DNA of 64,000 bases from Acidocella aquatica (GCF_030160635.1 NZ_BSOS01000067.1:248001-312000); one strand, 5' to 3'. Shown: positions 44,611 to 53,902, counted from the stretch's first letter. The notes: a model not told the origin generated them from the sequence alone. Translations and numbers: made by a program.

Positions 44611-45720
44611 TTAATGTTCGCGGATGTGTAATGTTCCGCCGAATTCCGCGTGACGCTTTGCCATGCGATAAAGTGTGACCCTTGAAACTCCCAGCTCTGC
44701 CGCAGCCTTGGTGACATTATGGTGGTTGCGGGCGAGGGCTTGCTGTAGCGCGTTGCGCTCTTGAAGGGAGCCGGCGCGCAGCCGTTGTGTCGCGAGTTTA
44801 CGCGGCGGCGCTGGCTGACCAGAGGGGTGGGGTTGGAGGCCGAGGTCTTCCTCCGAGATCAGCGGTTCGCAGCCCATGACCACGCCACGCCGGATGGCGG
44901 CGATGAGTTCGCGCACATTTCCCGGCCAGGGATAGGAGCGGATAAGATTTTGGGTGGCTGCTGTGAAGCCGGAAACGTCACGGCCAAATTCCGCGGAAAT
45001 CTTGCGCAGGAAAAAAGTGGCCATCAATTCAATGTCGCTTTCGCGCTCCCGCAGGGCCGGCATGTGCAGGGGAAGGACGTTGAGGCGGTAGAACAGGTCA
45101 TGACGGAAGGTGCCGGCAATCATGGCTTCATCGAGTTGCACATGGCTGGCGGAAATGACCCGGGCATCCACCTGGATGGGTAGATGCCCGCCTATGCGGG
45201 TAATTGTTTGCTCCTGAAGAAATCTGAGCAAATGCCCCTGCAGATCCAAGGGTAGATCGCCAATTTCATCCAGGAATAATGTGCCGCCGTTGGCTTGCTC
45301 GATGAGGCCGATTTTTCTTCCCGCCGCGCCGGTGAACGCGCCTTTCTCGTAGCCAAACAGCTCCGATGCGATAAGGCTCGCGGGAAGGGCGGCGCAATTG
45401 ATCGCGATGAAAGGCCCTTTGGCGCGTGAGGATCGTTGATGAACGGCCTGTGCCGCCAGTTCCTTTCCTGTTCCGGTTTCTCCGGAGATGAGAATTGGCG
45501 CGTCGCATTGAGCGAAACGGCGAATGCGATAGAACACTTCCTTCATGGCGGGACATTCACCAACCATGAACTCCTGGTGATCTGATTTTTCAAATTGTCC
45601 GGCGGTTAGGGAATCATTGGACACCGCGGAGGAACTATTATCAGGAATAGGCTGTAAATGCCTGTTGTCCGAGGAGGAGTTCCAAGCAGCACCGCTGCTA
45701 TTCCGATGATAGGTAACCAT
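44611..45720 (-). CDS. Sigma-54-dependent activator without sensor domain
   Basis: 369 residues. The first 50 are Ser/Asn-rich with no receiver, GAF or PAS domain. The AAA+ domain follows: [10 protein letters not shown] (Walker A), [12 protein letters not shown] (the sigma-54-contacting GAFTGA loop), [12 protein letters not shown] (Walker B), and [10 protein letters not shown] Fis-type helix-turn-helix ([21 protein letters not shown]) ends the protein. Convergent with the secreted-protein genes, and the best target is the -24/-12 promoter at 41488. Activity control is unknown; like PspF it would need a partner or be regulated by its level. Confidence 0.88.
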   Translation of the reverse strand: MVTYHRNSSGAAWNSSSDNRHLQPIPDNSSSAVSNDSLTAGQFEKSDHQEFMVGECPAMKEVFYRIRRFAQCDAPILISGETGTGKELAAQAVHQRSSRAKGPFIAINCAALPASLIASELFGYEKGAFTGAAGRKIGLIEQANGGTLFLDEIGDLPLDLQGHLLRFLQEQTITRIGGHLPIQVDARVISASHVQLDEAMIAGTFRHDLFYRLNVLPLHMPALRERESDIELMATFFLRKISAEFGRDVSGFTAATQNLIRSYPWPGNVRELIAAIRRGVVMGCEPLISEEDLGLQPHPSGQPAPPRKLATQRLRAGSLQERNALQQALARNHHNVTKAAAELGVSRVTLYRMAKRHAEFGGTLHIREH

Positions 45721-46449
45721 TAGTGTTCAGTCCTAACCAAATGAACTGGCAGAAGAAACTTCCGCTTGTCCTTATGAAATAATCCATTTTTATCAGTCAC
45801 GAAATAATCAGAAAATTCACTTAGGTTTGCTTGCGCATCAGGTTTGTTTACACATCCATGGCATCAATGGTTTTGGGGCCGGAAAGCTGCTCCAGGGATC
45901 ACAATTTCTTGAGAAATTGTGACTGTAACTGCAATGCTCAGCCAAGTTTTAATACAAGCTTTGATACCAGGCGCGGTAAAAAAACCTTATCAAGGAAAAC
46001 CGAATTTAAGATAACATCGTTAATATTTTAATTGAAGCAATTACACGTCAATGTGAAGTCAATACACGAGTTTATGAACGCCATCCAATAATCAACAATA
46101 CATTTCCAGATCACACTAAACTGTAACCTAGTTGCATGGCGGATAATTAATTAAATTTTTATTGCTGTACTGCAATTTATTTTGCTCTTCAATGATAGCG
46201 TCACATACGAAAAATGTCAAGGTGAGATCAGATGGCGCAGGGGAACCTGTGCGCTGGATGAAGATTCCGGCGGGTGATTTTATATGTTTGTTTGCGCGCG
46301 CTCGGTTCGAATTGACGCACGTGCGCCAGCTGAGAACGATCAGACTCTGGTGGCTGTCTGATTTTTGAAATTGGGGTTTTTCAGCGTGTTGCGGGCGGTT
46401 GTTCTACACGGATTGGAGCTTTTCCGGGCGGCGGGGTTCCGGCGCCCTG
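45721..46449. other. 729-bp gap without recognised genes
   Basis: AT-rich over most of its length (45760-46200). Short open frames at 45831-46031 and 46162-46368 lack ribosome sites and family features. Around 46337 ACGATCAGACTCTGG resembles half of a decayed module B repeat. The gap separates the amyloid-like and microcompartment loci and may mark an old insertion boundary. Confidence 0.5.
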
Positions 46450-47166
46450 CTATGGCTTGGGTTGCTGGCCCAGATGCATGATCTCGATTAGTTCGGCGCT
46501 GCTCATGACATGGCAATAGATCATGTTGATGATTTCCAGTTCTTTGTGGTGCAGCGTCTCTGAGCCGGCGGCGCAGCAATCTTCCAGCACGATCACATCA
46601 TAGCTTTCGTCGGCCAGGCTGCGCACGGTTGAGGATACGCATTGGTCTGTGAAAATTCCGGTGCAGATTACATGCCGGATTCCGAGATTATGCAGAATCA
46701 GGCGCAGGTTTGTGCCGGTCAACGCGGAATCGGTGGTTTTGGTCAGCGTGATCTCGTCGCCTGCCGGGGCAAGCTGCGGGACAATCTGTGATGGTAATCC
46801 GGATTTGGGCAGGAGCAGGTTGTTCCACCCGGGCATTTTCTGCGAAAGTGACCTGTCGCGGCCATCCTCCGTCTGGCAGGCGATGCGCACGAAGAGGCAT
46901 TCCATTCCGGCGGCCCGCGCCAGCTTCAGGAGCGCGGCGGTTCGCGGAATCACCTGATTGTGCATCCGTTCATGGAAAGGTGTCCAGGCATCGTAATGGG
47001 CCTGTTGCGCGGGGGTGAGCGTCGCGCGCGCGGGCCGTTCCAGATATACATTCTGGACATCGATCACGAGCAATGCGGTTTCCTTCAGCGGCAGGTGCGG
47101 GTCATCGGGGGCGGGCGCGTCCGCGTAATAGATTGACCGGTAAGAATTTTTCCATGATGTGGGCAT
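46450..47166 (-). CDS. Isochorismatase-family cysteine hydrolase
   Basis: 238 residues from ATG 47166, chosen for the AGGGGAC ribosome site. Catalytic triad visible as Asp in LLVIDVQNVYL, Lys in TLTKTTDSAL and Cys in FTDQCVSSTVRSL. The family includes nicotinamidase, RutB and N-carbamoylsarcosine hydrolases, which cut C-N bonds. Lies at the edge of the microcompartment locus, 27 nt downstream of the TIM-barrel gene and apparently in the same unit. Substrate unknown; a carbamoyl or amide-linked amine would suit the pathway. Confidence 0.82.
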   Translation of the reverse strand: MPTSWKNSYRSIYYADAPAPDDPHLPLKETALLVIDVQNVYLERPARATLTPAQQAHYDAWTPFHERMHNQVIPRTAALLKLARAAGMECLFVRIACQTEDGRDRSLSQKMPGWNNLLLPKSGLPSQIVPQLAPAGDEITLTKTTDSALTGTNLRLILHNLGIRHVICTGIFTDQCVSSTVRSLADESYDVIVLEDCCAAGSETLHHKELEIINMIYCHVMSSAELIEIMHLGQQPKP

Positions 47167-47193
47167 ATTTACGTCCCCTGGCCGCATTTGGCG

Positions 47194-47871
47194 CTAGATG
47201 TTGTGGGTGCAATCGGCGATCACGGCGGCCAGTTGCGAGAGGGTGGAGCCTTTGTCGGGCGCGTAGGCGCCATTGAAAACCGCCGAGCCGATGGTGAAGG
47301 CATCCGCCCCGCGCGCGGCGACCTCGGCAATGCGGGCCGCGGAGTCTATGTTGCCGGCGATGATCAGCCGCCCATCGGCAAGGCCGCGGCGGGCTGCCTC
47401 CACGAGGCGCAACGGGTCATCCTGCGTTGCCCGGTAGGCCAGCAGGTCGGCGCCCGCGCAGCCCTTTTGCATGAACTGCCGGCATTGTGCCTCCACCTGC
47501 GCGGCGCTGCCGCCCAGCCGCGTCGGGTGGCCCTCGGGCGCGCCTGGGAAAGGATAATAGCGGATTGGCGTGCCGCGGATGATCTCCAGCGTTGCGTCAA
47601 TTTCCGTGCCGCCCAGCAGATGGCCGACACCCAGCGCGACCGCCATTTTCGCGGAATTGAGGCAATCCTGCGCGGTGGTGCTCACCACCTCCATGTAACT
47701 CTGGGCCCCCATGGCGTGGATTTTTGCGGTCAGGGCCTGCAATGCCGCAAAATCAACGCCGATGTCCTTGAACCCCACATGCCGCAAGCGCAGCGGACGG
47801 ATCAGGTCGCATACGTCCAGGCAATCCGTCACGGTTTGATCGTTGCGAGTCAGCATGAAGATAAAATCCAT
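47194..47871 (-). CDS. TIM-barrel protein of unknown function in the BMC locus
   Basis: 225 residues from ATG 47871, with a near-perfect AAAGGAGG 7 nt upstream; the frame is open a little further. Strand-loop pattern of a (beta/alpha)8 barrel: FIFMLTRND, HVGFKDIGVD, SYMEVVSTT, HLLGGTEID, YYPFPGAPEGH, and a C-terminal phosphate-gripper-like ADAFTIGSAVF after IIAGNIDS. Similar small barrels bind phosphorylated sugars. The conserved residues KD, E and GG suggest an enzyme, but no known reaction could be assigned. Confidence 0.65.
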   Translation of the reverse strand: MDFIFMLTRNDQTVTDCLDVCDLIRPLRLRHVGFKDIGVDFAALQALTAKIHAMGAQSYMEVVSTTAQDCLNSAKMAVALGVGHLLGGTEIDATLEIIRGTPIRYYPFPGAPEGHPTRLGGSAAQVEAQCRQFMQKGCAGADLLAYRATQDDPLRLVEAARRGLADGRLIIAGNIDSAARIAEVAARGADAFTIGSAVFNGAYAPDKGSTLSQLAAVIADCTHNI

Positions 47872-48120
47872 CGGCGTTCCTCCTTTGTTGGTCTCATACC
47901 ACTTAATTTGTGGAAATTCACACAGAGTATGTTGCAAGTATAGCATTTTTTAGCCTAAATCCGGCTGGTGCGGCGGTTGATGAATTCGTATGCGCGGGCA
48001 GCGGCTGTTTGGAAATTTCAGGACCGTTCGCCGCGCTGAAGATCGAGGTTTGCGAATGTCCTTCTGGATTGCGACATTGGTGTCAGGCATGATTCAGCAC
48101 CGGTTTGCGCGGCCTCGCTC

Positions 48121-49656
48121 GTGGAGCGGGGTGTGAGACGGCACGGGCCTGTCGTTATTGGCGTGGACCAGGGGACGACCAATACCAAGGCTGTCGCGGT
48201 GGACGCTAACGGCCGGATCCTGGCCCAGGCGGTGCGGCCGATTGCCACCGCCTCGCCTTATCCGGGCTGGGTGGAGCAGGATCCGCTGGTGATGAGCGCC
48301 AATGTCATCGCCTGCATCCGTGACGTGCTGGTCCAGTCGGATTGTCCGGCACATGAGGTTGCCGGGCTTGGCATCGCCAACCAGACCGAGACGCTGGTGA
48401 TCTGGGACCCTGCCACCGGCAAACCGGCATTGCCCGCCATGGTCTGGCAGTGCCGCCGCGGGGAGGCCGAGATCGCGCATCTGATGCGCCCGGAATTCGG
48501 CGGTTTTATACGCGCGCAGACAGGGCTTGATCTGGACCCCACCTTCACGGCGGCCAAGCTGCTATGGGTCGTGCGGCACCATCCGCATTTGGCTGCCGGG
48601 CTGCGCTCCGGCGCGCTGCTGTTTGGCACGGTGGATTGCTGGCTCATCTGGCACCTGAGCGGCGGCAGAGTTTATGCGAGCGAACCTGGCAATGCTTCGC
48701 GCACCATGCTGTTCAGCCTGGCGCGGAACGGCTGGGACCCGCAATTGTTTGAGATGTTCGGCCTGGACATTGCCCGGTTACCCGAAACCGGCCCCTCGGC
48801 GCGCCGGTTCGGCGCCACGCGCGCCGGGCTGTTTGATGCGGAAATTCCGATCACGGCGGCGATGGGCGACCAGCAGGCCTCGCTGTTCGGGCATGGCTGT
48901 TTCAGCCAGGGCGATTTGAAGGTGACCTACGGCACGGGGGCTTTCGTGTGGGCCAATGCCGGGCCGTTGCCGCCGGCGGGGCAGGCTGATGGGCTGGTCC
49001 GCACCATTGCCTGGGACCTTGGCGCGCCGGTTTATGCGGTTGAGGGGTTTGTGATGTCGGCGGGCGGGGTGTTGAACTGGCTGGCCCGGCATTTTGGCAT
49101 TGCCGGGGGCGGCGCCGGGGTGGTGGAGGTGGCTCGCGCGGCGCCGGGGGCGGGTGGCGTTGTGCTGGTTCCGGCATTCCAGGGGCTGGCCTCGCCCTGG
49201 TGGCGCGCGGATGTCCGCGCTGTGCTTTCGGGCATGACCGAGGCGACCACAACGGCGGAAATCTGCCATGCCGGGCTGGAGGCGATCTGCCTGAACATCC
49301 GGGCGGTGTTGGAGGGCATGGCGGCGGCGGGAATACGCCCGGGGCTGGTGCGCGCCGATGGCGGGCCAACGCGTTCGGATTATTTGATGCAGTTGCAGGC
49401 AGACATTTTGCAGACCCCGCTGGCCCTGGCAACCACCGGCGCGCTGACCCCCTTTGGGGTTGCGCTGATGGCGGGTCTGGGGGCTGGGGTGTGGCCCGGC
49501 CTTGACGCCTTGCGCCCTCTCACGGGCCATGCCACTCAGCTCAGCCCCGACCCGGGGGCGGCCGCGCGCTGGAACAAGGCGCATCGCAACTGGCTGGCGG
49601 CTGTTGCCGCTTCACTCACCGCCGCCGATGCGGCCCGGCTGGAAGACACGCCATGA
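48121..49656 (+). CDS. FGGY-family carbohydrate/polyol kinase
   Basis: 511 residues from GTG 48121; GTG 48133 is an alternative. FGGY fold: GVDQGTTNTKAVAVD (phosphate 1), TETLVIWD, GTGAFVWAN, and GDQQASLFGHG with the catalytic-base Asp. It is closest in feel to glycerol kinases, but two substrate-contact positions differ: NQRET of E. coli GlpK is NQTET here and DPYFS is DPTFT. A substrate other than glycerol is therefore likely. The end overlaps the next gene (ATGA). Confidence 0.8.
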   Translation: MERGVRRHGPVVIGVDQGTTNTKAVAVDANGRILAQAVRPIATASPYPGWVEQDPLVMSANVIACIRDVLVQSDCPAHEVAGLGIANQTETLVIWDPATGKPALPAMVWQCRRGEAEIAHLMRPEFGGFIRAQTGLDLDPTFTAAKLLWVVRHHPHLAAGLRSGALLFGTVDCWLIWHLSGGRVYASEPGNASRTMLFSLARNGWDPQLFEMFGLDIARLPETGPSARRFGATRAGLFDAEIPITAAMGDQQASLFGHGCFSQGDLKVTYGTGAFVWANAGPLPPAGQADGLVRTIAWDLGAPVYAVEGFVMSAGGVLNWLARHFGIAGGGAGVVEVARAAPGAGGVVLVPAFQGLASPWWRADVRAVLSGMTEATTTAEICHAGLEAICLNIRAVLEGMAAAGIRPGLVRADGGPTRSDYLMQLQADILQTPLALATTGALTPFGVALMAGLGAGVWPGLDALRPLTGHATQLSPDPGAAARWNKAHRNWLAAVAASLTAADAARLEDTP

Positions 49657-51176
49657 CACGCGCCCCCGGCGATATTTATGACCTGTTTGTGATTGGCGGC
49701 GGCATCAACGGTGCCGCGATCGCCTGTGCCGCTGCTGACCGGGGGCTTGGGGTCGCCCTGGCCGACGCGCGGGACTTCGCGGAGGGCACCTCCTCGCGTT
49801 CCTCCAAGCTGATCCACGGCGGATTGCGTTATCTGGAAACCTATGACTTCCGCCTGGTGCGCCATGCGTTGCTGGAGCGTGAGATATTGATGGCCCGCAC
49901 GCCGCATCTGGTCTGGCCGATAAGGCTGGTGCTGCCGCATGTGCCCGCCCTGCGGCCGCGCTGGCTCATCCGCCTCGGGTTGTTTTTATACGATCATCTG
50001 GCGCGCCGCAAAACGCTTCCGGCCTCGCGGATGGTGCGGCTGGCGGGGCATGAATTCGGCGCGCCGCTCAAGCCGGAATATCGATTTGCCTTCGCCTATT
50101 CCGATTGCCGGGGCGATGATGCGCGGCTGGTGATCGCCAATCTGCTCGGCGCGCAGGCGCGGGGGGCCAGTATTTTGCCGCGCCGGCGCGTGACCGGCGC
50201 CAGGCGGACGGGTGAGGTGTGGCAAATTGAGCTGGCGGATGCGCAAACCGGGGAGACCAGCACGGTGGCGGCGCGCGCGCTGGTGAACGCGGCCGGCCCA
50301 TGGGTGGCGCAGGTGGCGCATACCCTGGAGGGTGCCGCCACCGGGCGGCGGCCCCGGCTGGTGCGGGGCAGCCATATTGTCGTGCCCCGGCTGTGGGAGG
50401 GGGAGCACGGGTATTTTTTGCAGACCACCGACAACCGGACGATGGAGATGTTCCCCTACGAGAACGGCTTCACCTCCATCGGCACCACTGACACGCCTTG
50501 GGAGCAACCGCCCGAGGAGATCGCGGTGTCCGAGGCGGAGGTCAGCTATATGCTCGAACAGGTGAACCGGTATTTGCGCAATCCGGTCCGGCCCGAGGAT
50601 ATTGTGTGGCGCTATGCGGGCGTGCGGCCGCTGTTCGAGGTGGGGGGCGGGCGCGATAGCGATTTATCGACGTTGACGCGGGATTATTCCTTCGAGATCG
50701 GCGGAGGGAGGGATGCTGCGCCCGTGCTCACCGTGTTTGGAGGCAAGCTGACCACGCACCGGCGCATGGCCGAGGATGCGCTGGCGCGGCTGGCGGTGGT
50801 GTTCCCCATGCCGGAGCCCGCGCACCCCGCGGATGCCCCGCTGCCGGGCGGGGAATTTGGCCCGGCCGGGTTGGCTGGTTTCGAAGCTGGGATGGCCCGC
50901 CGCCACGCCTGGCTGCCCGCCGGTTTACGGACGCGGCTGGCGCGGCTCTATGGCACGAGGATGGAAATTCTGCTCGAATCGGTGACCAGCCTCTCAGGGC
51001 TTGGCCGCTGCTTTGGCGCGGATCTGTATCAGCGCGAGGTGGATTTTTTGATCCGTACCGAGTGGGCGCGCACGGCGGAGGATATTCTCTGGCGGCGCAC
51101 CAAGCTTGGCCTGTGGCTCAGCCCTGGGCAGGCATTGGAGCTGGCGGAATATATCGCCGGGCGCGGTGGCGCCTGA
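49653..51176 (+). CDS. FAD-dependent glycerol-3-phosphate dehydrogenase-like protein (GlpD family)
   Basis: 507 residues. FAD-binding GGGINGAAIACAAADRGL, TSSRSSKLIHGGLRYLE (GlpD signature), GTTDTPW, VWRYAGVRPL and GGKLTTHRRMAEDAL. The C-terminal helical domain is present. It oxidises a polyol phosphate at the membrane and feeds electrons to quinone. Coupled to the FGGY kinase, so the pair should phosphorylate then oxidise the same polyol. Glycerol is the default; erythritol-type pathways use the same gene pair. Confidence 0.85.
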   Translation: MTRAPGDIYDLFVIGGGINGAAIACAAADRGLGVALADARDFAEGTSSRSSKLIHGGLRYLETYDFRLVRHALLEREILMARTPHLVWPIRLVLPHVPALRPRWLIRLGLFLYDHLARRKTLPASRMVRLAGHEFGAPLKPEYRFAFAYSDCRGDDARLVIANLLGAQARGASILPRRRVTGARRTGEVWQIELADAQTGETSTVAARALVNAAGPWVAQVAHTLEGAATGRRPRLVRGSHIVVPRLWEGEHGYFLQTTDNRTMEMFPYENGFTSIGTTDTPWEQPPEEIAVSEAEVSYMLEQVNRYLRNPVRPEDIVWRYAGVRPLFEVGGGRDSDLSTLTRDYSFEIGGGRDAAPVLTVFGGKLTTHRRMAEDALARLAVVFPMPEPAHPADAPLPGGEFGPAGLAGFEAGMARRHAWLPAGLRTRLARLYGTRMEILLESVTSLSGLGRCFGADLYQREVDFLIRTEWARTAEDILWRRTKLGLWLSPGQALELAEYIAGRGGA

Positions 51177-51185
51177 TAGACCCCG

Positions 51186-51557
51186 TCAATCGCGCGGGAG
51201 CAGGTCCATCTCGTGGATATAGCGGCAGATCTGGGTGCGCCGGTGCAGGTTCAGCTTGTGCAGGATGAGTGAGATGTTGCCCTTCACCGTGCCCTGGCTC
51301 ACACGCAGGAACACTGCAATTTCCTTGTCGGCCAGGCCCAGGGCGACCATCTGGGCCACGGTAAGCTGGCGCCCGGTCAGCGGGCTGTAATTGGGGGCAT
51401 AGCCAATGGCGCGGGCGGCGCGCAGGTCGGGCTCGTGAGCCGGGGTGGCTGAGCATAGGCGCGTAGCCCCCAGGGTATCGTCCAAGAGCTTGAATTGCGG
51501 CTTCACCCGCAGGGGGCGCGCCCGTTGAGGCGATTTCAGACCGGTTTCACTCATCAC
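51186..51557 (-). CDS. Stand-alone LuxR-type helix-turn-helix protein
   Basis: 123 residues. A short N-terminal region without receiver domain, then the LuxR HTH (LTGRQLTVAQMVALGLADKEIAVFLRVSQGTVKGNISLIL split over two helices and a recognition helix). It lies at the downstream end of the BMC operon, 86 nt after the kinase gene. Likely a local regulator; no ligand domain is visible. Confidence 0.78.
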   Translation of the reverse strand: MMSETGLKSPQRARPLRVKPQFKLLDDTLGATRLCSATPAHEPDLRAARAIGYAPNYSPLTGRQLTVAQMVALGLADKEIAVFLRVSQGTVKGNISLILHKLNLHRRTQICRYIHEMDLLPRD

Positions 51558-51643
51558 AAGGCCCTCGCTTTAGAGCAATATGCGCTTCGATTGACGCGGA
51601 GTGTTCAGGCCACAGGCATGAAATTTCTCGTTCAAACGAAACG

Positions 51644-52657
51644 CTAGCCGTATTTTGCCAAATAGGCGTCGCACAACCCCGCCGTACCCTGCGTATAGGC
51701 AATGCCCATCGCCTGCGCCGTTTCGGTTTCGGCGTGGGAGCCGATCCATGCCAGCAGCAGTATCCGGCGCAGCATGATGAAGGTCGGGATCTCGTCCTCG
51801 TCAGCCCGCGCCAGCGGCGTCACCCTGCGGTAGCCGGTTTTCCATGCCTCCAGCAGTTCGGGCACCTGCGGATCGTGCTCGTAGAATGATACCGGCGTTG
51901 CCGCATCATACATGAACCAGCTGAAGCCGCAGTCATCAAAATCAATCACCTTAACCACCGGGCCATCGACCAGCAGGTTCGCCAGCCGCAGATCGCAATG
52001 GATGAGGCCGAAACGGTCAGGCGGCTGCCCGTAGGCGGCAAGGCGCTTGCCGATGGCCGCCACGGTGCGGCCAAAGAGCGCGGCCAGGGGGGCATCAACG
52101 CCCATGCCGTCGCGCCAGCGCCCCCAATGCGGGTTGGTTTCGCCCAGCGCGGTTTCAAAATTCCAGATTGGGCGGGTGAACCAGACGGGGCGCTGCCACT
52201 GGCGGCTGTGCAGATGCATCCGGGCGGTTACCTCGCCCAGCACCTCGAAAGGTCCGGTGAGATTTTGCGTGATGCTCGGCTCCACCCCGTTTTCCCAATG
52301 GGAGAGAACCACGTTGCGCGCCTCTCCCATGCGCGGGTGGCGCAGGGTCTGGATCAATTCACCGTCCTTGCCGGGAACCGGTGCGGGTGTGACCACTACA
52401 TGCTTCTCGCGCAGGTCGTTCAACCAGGCCAGCTCCGAGGCGATGGCCTGGCGGGAATGATAGCCAGCGCGATGCAGCCGCAGCGCCCAGCGCCGCCCGT
52501 CAGGCGCGCGCACGCGGTAGGTGGCGTTTTCGGAGAGATTGAGCAGATCAACTTCCAGCCCCTCGGGAAGATCGTAATGCCGCGTTGCCTGGCGGGCGAG
52601 TTCCAGAAGAATGTTCAGTTGCTGATCGTGGGAAAGTTTGTCGAACATCTCGGTCAT
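51644..52657 (-). CDS. APH-fold kinase, probable (S)-1-amino-2-propanol kinase
   Basis: 337 residues. Aminoglycoside-phosphotransferase fold: ATYRVRAPDGRRWALRLHR (nucleotide loop and Lys/Arg), Brenner motif IHCDLRLANLL with catalytic Asp, and KVIDFDDCGFS for metal binding. In the mycobacterial RMM locus an APH-fold kinase phosphorylates (S)-1-amino-2-propanol before the phospholyase step, and the same neighbours occur here. Located 12 nt after a BMC-T gene in the shell operon. Assignment rests on fold plus context. Confidence 0.78.
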   Translation of the reverse strand: MTEMFDKLSHDQQLNILLELARQATRHYDLPEGLEVDLLNLSENATYRVRAPDGRRWALRLHRAGYHSRQAIASELAWLNDLREKHVVVTPAPVPGKDGELIQTLRHPRMGEARNVVLSHWENGVEPSITQNLTGPFEVLGEVTARMHLHSRQWQRPVWFTRPIWNFETALGETNPHWGRWRDGMGVDAPLAALFGRTVAAIGKRLAAYGQPPDRFGLIHCDLRLANLLVDGPVVKVIDFDDCGFSWFMYDAATPVSFYEHDPQVPELLEAWKTGYRRVTPLARADEDEIPTFIMLRRILLLAWIGSHAETETAQAMGIAYTQGTAGLCDAYLAKYG

Positions 52658-52669
52658 TTCTGGATTCTC

Positions 52670-53323
52670 CTACGCTGCCCGGCCTTGGATGGCACCGAGG
52701 ACCCGTTCGATTTCAGCCAGCCCCTTGTGCACATCCGCGGTTTTGCCGGACATATAAAGCCGGCCGGCCGCGCCGATCATCTGCACGTCGACCAGGGTTA
52801 ATCCAGGCGCTGCCCTCTCCGCCTCATTGGCCGCGATCGCCGCGTAAAGTGCTGGCACCATCTCGACAATCAGCAAGGTATCACCGGGCAGAATCATCGA
52901 GGCCTGGCGGTTGCGGTTGATGATGACGGCGTGCTGGTCGGCGATGTCCTCGATGACATCGGTGTAGACGATTTTCGGCGCCAGCTGGTCTCCGGCCGCG
53001 AGGCCAAGGCCCGAGAGCATCGCCTGACCCGCCTGCAGAAGCTTCTCCTTGCTGTTGCCGTGAATTTCAAGAATCCCGAACTGGCGTTCAACGAAGAGGA
53101 TTCCCGGCTCCAGGTCAGGGTCGGCCTTCAGCGCCAGGTCGATCACCCGCTCGATCATCAGGCCGGGGGCGATTTCGATGATGAGCGAATGCTGGCCGGC
53201 AAAGGGTGGATATCCGCGCGCCCGCGTGGGCGTGCCGAGATAGGCCGCGAATTGTGGCTGCAAGGTCTCCAGCAGGAGATAAACCCGCAGGTCTCCGCGC
53301 GCGGAATTCATCGATGCCGCCAT
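52670..53323 (-). CDS. BMC-T shell protein (tandem domain) 1
   Basis: 217 residues with two BMC folds: IIEIAPGLMIERVIDLALK ... VERQFGILEIHG (domain 1), and LLIVEMVPALYAAIAANEAERAA ... DVQMIGAAGRLYMSG (domain 2). It forms trimers that act as hexagon-shaped tiles, possibly gated. Paralogue of the protein at 54303-54902. Part of the 8-gene minus-strand operon. Confidence 0.92.
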   Translation of the reverse strand: MAASMNSARGDLRVYLLLETLQPQFAAYLGTPTRARGYPPFAGQHSLIIEIAPGLMIERVIDLALKADPDLEPGILFVERQFGILEIHGNSKEKLLQAGQAMLSGLGLAAGDQLAPKIVYTDVIEDIADQHAVIINRNRQASMILPGDTLLIVEMVPALYAAIAANEAERAAPGLTLVDVQMIGAAGRLYMSGKTADVHKGLAEIERVLGAIQGRAA

Positions 53324-53332
53324 GGCGCGCGA

Positions 53333-53617
53333 TTATTTCGCGGGGGATGTAAGGAAGTATTTGGACACATCGGCGTGGGGGCGCGCGATGACGTGTACCG
53401 AGACCAAGGAGCCGACCTGCCCGGCGACTTCGGCCCCTGCTTCCGTGGCGGCCTTCACGGCGCCGACATCCCCGGCGATGACGACGGCGACGAGCCCGTC
53501 GCCCACTTCCTCGCGGCCGATGATGTTGACATTGGCCGCTTTGACCATGGCATCCGCGGCGGCGAGTGCGGCGACATAGCCTTTGGTTTCGATCATTCCG
53601 AGTGCGTTGCCTGACAT
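53333..53617 (-). CDS. BMC-H shell protein
   Basis: 94 residues, one BMC domain: [26 protein letters not shown], pore-region [22 protein letters not shown], ending [16 protein letters not shown]. Hexamers tile the shell faces. An Asp precedes the Gly-Leu of the pore loop, where many BMC-H proteins have Ser or small residues; this would make the pore mouth acidic. The only BMC-H in the locus. Confidence 0.94.
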   Translation of the reverse strand: MSGNALGMIETKGYVAALAAADAMVKAANVNIIGREEVGDGLVAVVIAGDVGAVKAATEAGAEVAGQVGSLVSVHVIARPHADVSKYFLTSPAK

Positions 53618-53644
53618 GATATGCTCCTTGATGGTTTTAAGAGG

Positions 53645-53902
53645 TTAGGCGTTGGGATTGAGAGTTTCGTCGATCAGCCCGACGATTAAGGCGTCGACCG
53701 GCGGCGCCTTGCCGGGGAACCAGGATGCGGCGACCGAGCCGGTCGCCACGATGACCTTCTCGCCGATGCCGCAGCTCAAAGGATCGAAAGCCAGCATGGT
53801 CGAGGATGTGCCTTCAACCTGCACTTCGAGAATGGAACCGGCGGGCATCTCGCGCAGTTTTTTGGTGGACCAGATCCGGCCGGTCACCGTTGCTTTTATC
53901 AT
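53645..53902 (-). CDS. BMC-P pentameric vertex protein (EutN/CcmL)
   Basis: 85 residues. MIKATVTGRIWSTKKLREMPAGSIL and GIGEKVIVATGSVAASWF are diagnostic of EutN/CcmL, which caps the shell vertices. ATG overlaps the stop of the upstream gene (ATGA). One copy, enough to close the shell. Confidence 0.94.
   Translation of the reverse strand: MIKATVTGRIWSTKKLREMPAGSILEVQVEGTSSTMLAFDPLSCGIGEKVIVATGSVAASWFPGKAPPVDALIVGLIDETLNPNA

Noticed and set aside
45831-46368. Two short frames in the 729-bp gap.
   Set aside because: No ribosome sites, no signal or domain features, AT-rich surroundings.
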